Source: Haplosporangium gracile (taxonomy: Eukaryota; Mortierellomycota; Mortierellomycetes; Mortierellales; Mortierellaceae). Taken from it: a stretch of DNA of 15,020 nt. Numbering within the stretch: position 1 is the first letter of the stretch; every line of letters begins with the position of its first letter. The position numbers and the translations under genes were made by a program. Below the pieces are notes generated by a model. The model was not told the DNA's origin, searched no databases, and was given only the letters and a program-made list of their open reading frames with translations. Below are positions 1-6,802 of the stretch, piece by piece. The stretch is taken from assembly GCA_015499985.1 (NCBI GenBank), contig JAAAUF010000743.1, positions 1-15,020 on the forward strand, given 5' to 3'.

Positions 1-434
1 GAAAACTCAAAAAAAAAATATTCCTACACTGCTCAAAAGTAGGAAAAAAAAACAAACAAAGAGTAACAATGATGATAGCGCATAAACACACAAAGAATCC
101 TATTTTTAGCAAGGACGAGGAGGGGAGGGAGGGCCATGGATATGGATAACATAACCATAGTGCCCAAACGCACAAGGAAAACCCTGAATGAACGATAAAT
201 ACTAATCCGTAAGGAATACATTCATAAATAGAAAAAGCGTTTTTTTTATTATGGCGAACATACACACGCACATCCATCTCTTTTTCTCATATGCTCGTTG
301 GGCTTTTGGGACGGGACTGCAAATTGTTCATTAATAACAAGGGAGGGTAAGAGCTGGCGTTAATATACAGTACACACAGCGGCTCTGGTGATCTCCCCCC
401 TTTTTTTTCCGGGCACTACGCCACAGTTTCCCCT
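1..434. other. 3' flank of the acyl-CoA synthetase gene, no gene seen
   Basis: AT-rich, low-complexity flank with homopolymer A and T runs. The only reading frame of note (62 codons) has no recognisable motif and overlaps A/T-rich sequence, so I do not call it. It probably contains the 3' untranslated region of the synthetase. I see no RNA gene or repeat element. Confidence 0.6.
245..250 (-). terminator. Candidate polyadenylation signal for the acyl-CoA synthetase
   Basis: The plus strand reads TTTATT, which is AATAAA on the transcribed strand, about 185 nt past the TAG stop. The hexamer is canonical, but such AT-rich flanks produce it often by chance. No transcript evidence is available. 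Confidence 0.35.
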
Positions 435-2966
435 CTAAGAAGAAGGAGGAGACAACTTCAAGAGCTCACCACACCGCTCCCGCAGAACATTCTTCTGAAT
501 CTTGCCTGAGGGCGTCAATGGCAGCTCAACGTCCTCATTGAAAACCAAATACCGAGGCACCTTGTAATGTGCCAACTTCTCCCTACAGAACGCTTGAATC
601 TCCTTCAGCGTCACATTCTTATGCCCAGCCTTGGTCGACACCCACACACAGACTTCCTCGCCAAACTTGGGGTCGGGCACACCGATTACAGAGACATTCT
701 GGACACCCTTCATTTGGAAGATACAGTTCTCGACTTCGACGGGCGAGACTTTTTCGCCTCCGCGACTGATCTGATCCTTGCACCGGCCCACGATTTTGCA
801 GAAACCTCGGTCGTCGATGACTGCTAGGTCTCCCGTGTGCATCCAGCCTCCTTCGTCGATCACGTCCTTAGTCTGAGCCTCGGACTTCCAGTATCCGCCT
901 TCCATGACCGCGTAGCCTCTTGTGCACAGCTCTCCTGATGTGTTGATAGGCAACATCTCGCCCGTCACCGGATCAATTACTATTCAAAACAAAAGAAAGA
1001 GGAGTATCATTAGTACAAAACCTCCTTGCTACTCATGATATTGTCAACTCTAATACACTCTTGCAAGTCACCTTTGGCTTCCATGTGGGGCATGATACGA
1101 CCGACAGTCTCGCACCGGTCCTTGAGTTCATCCGTCGTAAGAGTCATGAAAGAAACCGGTGAAGTCTCGGTCATTCCATAACTGATCGTTAACTCGTTCA
1201 AGTTCATCTTTGTCTGCACATTCTTCATAACCTCAATCGGAACCGACGAGCCCGCTGCAATACCCGTCCTCAACGACGACAGGTCGTACTGTGCGAAATT
1301 CGGGTGGTTCATCTCTTCCAGAAACATTGTTGGCACTCCATGAAGAGCGGTTGCCCGTTCCTCGTGAACTGCGCGCAAGGTCGCATCGGCGTCAAAGGAC
1401 TGCGAGGGGAAGATGATGCCCGCGCCGTGGGTCACAGCTGCTAAACTGGCGAGGACGAGACCGAAGCAGTGGAAGAGTGGGACGGGGCAACACAGGAGAT
1501 CTTTCTCGGTTAGGCGCATGTAGTCTCCGATGTGAAGACCATTGTTCAGCAAGTTCCTGTGACTCAATGACACGCCTCTATATTCCCACGGAAAAAGAAA
1601 AAGAAAATAAAAGAGGGGGGAGGAGTGAATATCGATATGAATTCCGTATTAAAACAACATGCTTGTATGTTCTGACCTCCATTATTTTTTCTTCCATCTA
1701 GGAACTTACTTGGGAAGGCCAGTGGTACCACTAGTGAACTGCAGGTTGATCACATCCCGGTTGCTAATAGCCAGCCTCTCCTTATGAAGAGCGCCATCAA
1801 TCGCAAGATCCGGGTTCCCGAACAGCAGATCCCGGTAATTGGTCAATCCCTTCATTCTGGTCGTCTCCGGCATCTGAGCCCCATTGTCATATACAATAAC
1901 CTGGCGCAAAGAGGGCAGCATCTGAGTCGACAGTTGATTCGGTGATTGAAACTCCAGCTCGGGAATGAGGTCAAGGAGCATTTTGCTGTAGTTGGAGCTC
2001 TTCAGTCCTGGAACAAAGACCAACGATTTGCAATCGACTAATGCCAACGTCTGCAGCAACTCTTGCTGTCGGTAACTATATTGTTTTTTTTTTTATGTGG
2101 AAGGAGCAAAGTTCAAAATCGAGTCAGGGTAATTTGTGGAGGAGGGAGAACAATGAGCAGGTGGGGTCATGTCATGGGAGCAAAATGTAAACCAACGTTG
2201 AACTATGTTCACCGATGAACCTTACGCAGGATTTAAAGTGACGAGGATGATGCCCGACTTGGCTGTCGCATACTGCAGCGTCGCCCATCCGCTGTTGTTC
2301 GGCATCCAGACACTACGAAATAGTAAATAACACCAAGAAGAAGAAGAAGAAGAGGTAAAGAGAAGAGACAATGATCGTCAGGATGGATTCACAGAAAAGG
2401 GGCTAATTGATGCATACACCCATACCACACCATTGTCAGTAGCAGTCCTCCACTTCTTCTTCCTCTTTCTCCTCCTCTTTCATTTTCTTGCGATAAGGAG
2501 GAAAAAGTATAAGAAATGCCCAACCCAACTCCGTGAAAAAATGCAACATGCAACCAAGATTCAAACACGAAGAACCAAAAACCAAAAACAAAGAAACATA
2601 CGCGAGGCGATCGCCCTTTCGGAGTCCAGAATCATACAACCCCCTACACAACCGATCCACCTCCTCCCCAAACTGTCGAAAAGTCCAATGCAAATCATCC
2701 TCATGCTTGACCACCAGTCCAGGCCGGTCTCCATGTTGGGCAATGATATTGTCCCAGAATTGGCCCAATGTGTCTTCGGACAAGGGCCTGGCGTTGATGG
2801 TTTCGCCTTGGACGAATGCGAGGGGATCTTGGAGGGGCTGAGGGATTGCGGAGAGGAGGCGTCTGGTATTGATGGTTGTGGTTGTGTTGGAGATGTTGAG
2901 CCAAGGGCGCTTTGAGACGAGGCCGGAGGCGGTAGCGCGCCAGAGGGGTTTGCTGTGCCTGAACAT
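435..2966 (-). CDS. ACSF2: ACSF2-like medium-chain acyl-CoA synthetase (AMP-forming), five exons
   Basis: This enzyme activates a carboxylic acid, probably a medium-chain fatty acid, with ATP and CoA through an acyl-AMP intermediate. Exons are 2966-2602, 2312-2226, 2075-1710, 1577-1072 and 979-435, giving 622 residues, close to ACSF2 proteins. All four introns are GT...AG and keep phase. ANL-superfamily motifs appear in order: the phosphate-binding TSGTTGLPKG loop at 265-274, whose lysine codon spans an intron; YGMTETSP at 406-413; the TGD aspartate D492; the hinge GRCKD around 506-510; and the catalytic lysine K601 in SGKIQK. The first 40 residues are rich in Arg and Ser/Thr and lack acidic residues, which suggests a mitochondrial presequence. 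The C-terminus ends PPSS, so there is no peroxisomal SKL-type signal. ATG 2966 is chosen because family similarity begins soon after it; an upstream in-frame ATG would only add a translation of the pyrimidine-rich leader. Substrate range is inferred from the family. Confidence 0.94.
2335..2352. repeat. (AAG)6 microsatellite in intron 1 of the synthetase
   Basis: Six perfect AAG units. In the transcript they read as CTT repeats about 20-40 nt before the 3' splice site of intron 1, so they may act as the polypyrimidine tract. Length variation here could affect splicing; that is inference. Confidence 0.85.
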
Positions 2967-2990
2967 GAGGAAGCGGAGATGACTTGAGTT

Positions 2991-3212
2991 TAAGAGAAAG
3001 TGGAGGTTGAATGAGTGAGAGGGAGGCGAATGAGTGGAGAGTAAGAGAGGGTATAAAGAAAAGAATGGAGAGTTTGAACAGAAGAGTGGGGAGTGGAGAG
3101 TGGAGAATGGAGTGCGGAGAGGATGGTGCGAACAAAGAAAGAAGAGAAGAAAAGAGAAAAAGAAAAAAAAAAAAAGGAAGGGAAGAAAGAAAAGGCAGAA
3201 AAAGAATAGAAG
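2991..3212. repeat. Polypurine/polypyrimidine tract with GTGGAGA-type degenerate repeats
   Basis: About 220 bases are overwhelmingly A and G on the plus strand. Within them, GAATGAGTG occurs twice (3009-3017, 3028-3036), and GGAGAGTGGAGA-like units repeat at about 3085-3120. A run of 13 or more A's ends the tract near 3175. Such asymmetric tracts are common in fungal promoters and pyrimidine-rich leaders. Confidence 0.8.
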
Positions 3213-3377
3213 GTTTGAAATACCATTCGTCCACAGGAGGGCGTGAGAGTCCTTTATTTGAGAGTGCAAGTAAGCCGAGAAAGGGCTCTCAACTGTTTTG
3301 TTTGCCCAACGGACCCTTTTCAGTCCAATTGAACAATCCCCTTCTTACCCCAAAGGGGGCCAATGGGTTCACACCCG

Positions 3378-3392
3378 CACACACACACACAC
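3378..3392. repeat. Short (CA)n microsatellite
   Basis: Seven and a half CA units between the GNAT gene and the synthetase leader. No function is indicated. Confidence 0.8.
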
Positions 3393-3718
3393 TTTCTTTC
3401 TTCTGCTGCTCTCCCAGCTGCGAAAAACAACAAAAACAAACATGGCCTAATCTGGCCTCTTATTTCCATCCATTTGCTTGCTTTTGCGAACAAACATTTG
3501 TTCACCAAATTCAATTCACACCTTATCTAACAATGAAAAAGTAAAGGTCAAATGGACAATTGGTTTATACTTCACTTTTCGTTCCTACAATGGTCAATGG
3601 TCTAAAGGCTACCCCTGCTTTCTTTATCAGTCTATCTATGATATTAATGGGTGATGGAGTGGGTACAACTATGCTTTTCTGTAAATATAACGAAGTCGCG
3701 TGATGGTCATAAAGTCGA

Positions 3719-4579
3719 TCAGTTCAAGGGCTCACCCCGAACAATACCCTCGGGCAAAGCCTTCCCCTCTCGCTTGCGTCCCTCAACAACACCCTCCAAC
3801 CTCCACTGCAAACCCTCTCTCCTCTCCTCTCTTCCCTCGACCTCCCCACTCAAATCCCCAGGCACAACTTCCAACGCCGCTCTCCCATCCCTAGTCTCCT
3901 CAGCCCGTCCAAACCACTCATCATCCGTCATCGCATAGTAATAGGTATGTCTCCAAGTCCCATCCGCATGGATCATATGCTTCTTAAACAGCCCTTCCTC
4001 CCGGAACCCCAACTTCTTGGCCGCCTTCTGACTCGCAATGTTCTCGTGGTGAGTCTTCCATTGCACACGACCAGCTTGGAGTTTCTCGAATGAGAAGCGG
4101 AGGAGGGCGTAGGTGGTCTCGACCATGACAAAGGTGCCCTGGACGGAGGGGTGAAACCAGATCGATCCAACTTCAAATCGACGGAAGGGGAGGGTGATGT
4201 CTAAGAGACAGATTGATCCGCACAGGACCCACTTCCTCTCTTCCTTGTCCTTGCCATTGACATGGGCACCGGACGCAGCGGAGGCGGTAGGGGCGGCGAC
4301 GTAGACGGTCCAGTTGAAGAAATCTGTGCTCTTACAGAACTTTTCCTGTTCCCGATAAAAACTCTGGTAATTGGCATGGCTGCCTCCAGGAAAGTATTTG
4401 AAGAGCTCGGTATGGTTCTTGTAGACCTCCCAGAGTAATGGTGCATCGCGTTCGAGATGGAGGGGTCGCATTTGAATCTGATCCGTCTCGATCACAAACC
4501 CATTCATCTGGCCCAGAGTCCGTTGGGAGTACTCTGTGGCGGGGAGTTGTGTGTATTTGATCTGTTTTAGTTGCGCCAT
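3719..4579 (-). CDS. GNAT-family N-acetyltransferase (Acetyltransf_3/RimJ-RimL type), single exon
   Basis: A 286-residue protein that should transfer acetyl from acetyl-CoA to an amino group; the acceptor cannot be told. The GNAT fold spans about residues 28-222: MRPL at 37-40 marks the usual first strand, a Ser/Ala/Lys-rich insert lies at 97-116, the acetyl-CoA region is at 138-165 with HPSVQGTF in place of the classical RxxGxG/A loop, and the C-terminal part has N180, the KKLGFREEG segment (188-196) and DDEW at 219-222. The QGT arrangement and the LGFREEG segment resemble a bacterial COG1670 subfamily. Residues 225-286 form a charged tail rich in Glu, Arg and Gly with no recognised domain. 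It has no intron, unlike all its neighbours here. ATG 4579 lies in a good context (ACGATGG), and the conserved fold starts after it. The name is secure at family level only. Confidence 0.9.
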   Translation of the reverse strand: MAQLKQIKYTQLPATEYSQRTLGQMNGFVIETDQIQMRPLHLERDAPLLWEVYKNHTELFKYFPGGSHANYQSFYREQEKFCKSTDFFNWTVYVAAPTASAASGAHVNGKDKEERKWVLCGSICLLDITLPFRRFEVGSIWFHPSVQGTFVMVETTYALLRFSFEKLQAGRVQWKTHHENIASQKAAKKLGFREEGLFKKHMIHADGTWRHTYYYAMTDDEWFGRAEETRDGRAALEVVPGDLSGEVEGREERREGLQWRLEGVVEGRKREGKALPEGIVRGEPLN

Positions 4580-4580
4580 C

Positions 4581-4616
4581 GTTGGTTGCTGTTTGTTGGT
4601 TGCTGTTTGTTGGTTG
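4581..4616 (-). repeat. 14-bp tandem repeat (about 2.6 copies) abutting the GNAT start codon
   Basis: GTTGGTTGCTGTTT occurs at 4581-4594 and 4595-4608, with a partial third copy to 4616. In the transcript this makes a leader built of CAACCAAC and AACAGC units, poor in G and U and so likely unstructured, directly before the AUG. A second direct repeat, GTTGATGAGTGTT, lies just upstream at 4616-4628 and 4635-4647. Confidence 0.85.
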
Positions 4617-4682
4617 TTGATGAGTGTTTTTGATGTTGATGAGTGTTGGATGAAGAAAGAAGAAAAGTAGAAAGCTGCAGTT

Positions 4683-4695
4683 TATATATATATAT
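4683..4695 (-). promoter_or_regulatory. TATA-like element of the GNAT gene
   Basis: A 13-base alternating TA run reads ATATATATATATA followed by AA on the coding strand, about 105 bases before the start codon. Spacing suits a core promoter with a leader of 40-80 nt. It could also be a plain AT microsatellite. Confidence 0.45.
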
Positions 4696-4809
4696 GGAAG
4701 GGGGGGAATGCAGCTAAAGACACAGCGATTAAGAATTTCTCTGTCTTCCCATTGGGCGCGTCCTGACGCCGCCAATTCTTAACTTTATGACACATCCATC
4801 ATCCAACAT

Positions 4810-4827
4810 ACACACACACACACACAC
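4810..4827. repeat. (AC)9 microsatellite
   Basis: Nine perfect AC units in the intergenic region between the LigB and GNAT genes. No function is indicated. Confidence 0.85.
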
Positions 4828-4903
4828 CTCACCTACATACATCATTAATACAACACACAAAAAAGAAAGAAGCAAAACGGCCATTGTCGCACTAAGAGAG
4901 CTT

Positions 4904-4909
4904 TTTATT
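4904..4909 (-). terminator. Candidate polyadenylation signal for the LigB gene
   Basis: TTTATT on the plus strand is AATAAA in the transcript, about 100 nt after the TAA stop. The position is reasonable for a fungal 3' untranslated region. Confidence 0.45.
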
Positions 4910-5007
4910 CCCTGTTGCGCAGTCCATTTAAAAAAAAAAAAAAACACAAACGCCTATCAGCAATCATTCATCCATCGCGCCTTTACCAAGTCACCAAGGG
5001 GTATCGA

Positions 5008-6198
5008 TTAGGCAACCTCACCGAAGGAGTAGGCGCTCATAGACATGCTCAACATAAACGCCTTGTGCAAGACTTTGCCCTCATCCCCACCAGCAGCACC
5101 AATCGCCACATGGAACGGCAATAAGTGGTCCAACGACGGGTGTGCCGAGCGCAGGTACTTGGATTCCGCCATATCCTTCACCGCCACCTTCTCGCGCTCT
5201 TCCTCCGTCTAGTAGCAGCATCGACAGAAAAAAAAAAAAGAGCAGTAAAATGTGAGTCAACGCGCACTCATTTTCCTTCCTCAACCGGATATATACCCGA
5301 CGCATCAACATATCAGTGAACAAGACAAGAAAAAAACGTTACCTTGGCGAGGGCAATCTGATCCAAAAGCCCATCAAAAGGTGCAACATAGGGTGCAACT
5401 TGCATCTTGCCCGCCCCCTGGCTGGTTCTCATATAGGCGCCAATATCCCTCAAGTTATGAACAGCAGTACCACTAGCAACAATCAACACTCCCTCATCTC
5501 TCAACTGTCCCAACACCTTGCCCAGTCGGATATGGTATTCAAACACTTCCTCATCCGGTTGGTGTCTCATCTCTGCGAGTGACATTTGAACGATAGGGAT
5601 CTGAGGTGTGGGAAGGATCCGGAGAAAGGGCACCCAGACTCCATGATCTACACCGCGTTTCGTCTCAGCCTCTGCTGGGATTTCTGCCTTGAAATTATCA
5701 TAAAAAAAATTGATTTCAACTTGTCAGTCTTCAAGTCATTCTCTCTATTCCTCTCATACAGTCCATTGCCCATGAGAGATAATTACCTTCCCAAGGATCT
5801 CAAGGACCCGATTGGCAAGCTTAGGGCTTCCCTTGGAAGGATACTTCATCTTGTACAACTCATCCGGAAATCCATAGAAATCATAGTAAAGCTCATTCGT
5901 CTCGGACGTCCGGACTTTGACCACTCCACGTTCGCCTTCCCAATGTCCTGAAAGCACCAAGATCGAAGTCGGTTTGTTGGGACCCGAGAAGGATTCCCAT
6001 TTCTTGCCGAGGGCGTCAAAGAAGTCAGCTGTGGCGGATTTTTCTACTGCTTGATTTGGGCCTATTATCGATATTTTCAGTGGAAAGATGAATGAGTACG
6101 AAATCAACAAGTAGGAAAAAATTCGACATTTTTCTTCTGTTGAATCATTTACCAGCATGGGAAATAAAGTAAACGGGAAGTCTGTCTGCAGTGGTCAT
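5008..6198 (-). CDS. LigB-family extradiol aromatic ring-opening dioxygenase (DODA/YgiD-like), four exons
   Basis: A 288-residue non-haem metal dioxygenase that should cleave a catechol-type ring next to the hydroxyl pair; DOPA is the known substrate of plant, fungal and E. coli YgiD relatives. Exons are 6198-6153, 6061-5787, 5687-5343 and 5208-5008. Introns are 91, 99 and 134 nt with intact GT/AG and consistent phase. Conserved histidines appear in the expected order: H14 in ISHAGP, H55 in LSGHWE, H122 in GVDHGVWVPF, H184 in GTAVHNL, and H250/H255 in DHLLPFHVAIGAAG. By family knowledge H14, H55 and H250 are likely metal ligands, and H122 and H184 act in catalysis. Length matches the family (about 260-290). 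The first exon is only 46 nt, so automatic gene finders may miss it; it is needed to supply H14. ATG 6198 follows AACAACA and sits about 70 nt downstream of a TATA box. No pigment or tyrosine-pathway gene is adjacent, so the physiological substrate is open. Confidence 0.93.
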
Positions 6199-6268
6199 TG
6201 TTGTTAAAAAAGGTATGTGTTGTCTGATATGTGGAAAAGAAAGCTGTAATTGTTGGAGACAAGCTGTC

Positions 6269-6276
6269 CTTTTATA
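6269..6276 (-). promoter_or_regulatory. TATA box of the LigB gene
   Basis: The coding strand reads TATAAAAG, a perfect TATA consensus, 71 nt before the ATG at 6198. The spacing implies a short leader of roughly 35-45 nt. Confidence 0.6.
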
Positions 6277-6550
6277 ATGTTCTGCCCTTGGGTGGCGTCT
6301 CGTTTTTGCGTGGCTGAGCATTCTCGGCTGACTGACCCATTCATCGCTTTGTCAGAAGGAGTACGTAGGAAGCTCTCGATCAATCATTACAAATTAACAG
6401 CAACAGTAAAAGCAAAAGTATGTGTGTGGTGGTACCCATTTCTGGAAAACAATGTCTTGGTGGATGTTCGCTCTCTCCTTCTATCCTTTTCTTCCCCTTC
6501 TTCTTGTCCAACCATGATGATATCCGTAGGATGTGTATTTGTGGGGTGGT

Positions 6551-6556
6551 TTTATT
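6551..6556 (-). terminator. Candidate polyadenylation signal for SSD1
   Basis: TTTATT on the plus strand gives AATAAA in the transcript, about 250 nt past the SSD1 stop. This is the clearest hexamer downstream of SSD1. Confidence 0.35.
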
Positions 6557-6802
6557 AGAATGTTTTTGAAAGGGGTTTGTATGTTTTTTTTTTTGGTTTG
6601 TGAGGTCATCAAAATGGATCTTTTGTCTAGATGGGTGTTTCTTCTTCCAAGGTATGGCCATCCTTATCTCGAGCAAAGCGCTGTGACATCCAAGAATAAT
6701 ACTCATCATACACTATGAGTATCAAGAAGAAAAAAAAAGAAAAAGAACGAGAAAACAAAAAGAAGCAGGGCTGTGTCGCAAAAAATTGTTCACAACGAAC
6801 AA

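Larger units (their letters stand above)
2967..3718 (-). promoter_or_regulatory. Leader and promoter region of the acyl-CoA synthetase, plus 3' flank of the GNAT gene
   Basis: No gene is supported in these roughly 750 bases. The part next to the start codon (2991-3212) is an unbroken purine-rich stretch on the plus strand, so the transcript leader would be C/U-rich. Beyond it lies more mixed sequence with a short CA repeat at 3378-3392. No clear TATA box is seen on the coding strand. Reading frames here on either strand are low-complexity products of the purine bias. Confidence 0.6.
4580..5007 (-). promoter_or_regulatory. GNAT promoter and leader, plus 3' flank of the LigB gene
   Basis: About 430 bases without a supported gene. 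They contain the CAA-rich leader repeats, a TATA-like alternating AT run, an (AC)9 microsatellite at 4810-4827, and an AATAAA hexamer for the upstream LigB gene. Small reading frames here show only low-complexity translations. Confidence 0.6.
6199..6802 (-). promoter_or_regulatory. LigB promoter and leader, plus SSD1 3' flank
   Basis: About 600 bases with no supported gene. The segment near 6199-6300 carries the LigB core promoter. The segment near 6550-6802 should hold the SSD1 3' untranslated region, with a purine-rich stretch at 6721-6770 and an AATAAA hexamer. The open frames of about 100 codons seen on both strands have no recognisable motif. Confidence 0.6.

Noticed and set aside
2967..3269. 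In-frame N-terminal extension of the synthetase with a Phe/Leu-rich stretch resembling a membrane segment
   Set aside because: It is a translation of the pyrimidine-rich leader. ATG 2966 begins a presequence-like N-terminus shortly before the conserved region, and the extension resembles no family member.
435..6198. Synthetase, acetyltransferase and dioxygenase as a biosynthetic cluster
   Set aside because: No core synthase, transporter or regulator is present, and the synthetase looks like a mitochondrial fatty-acid enzyme. Separate intergenic regions with their own promoter-like elements argue for independent genes.
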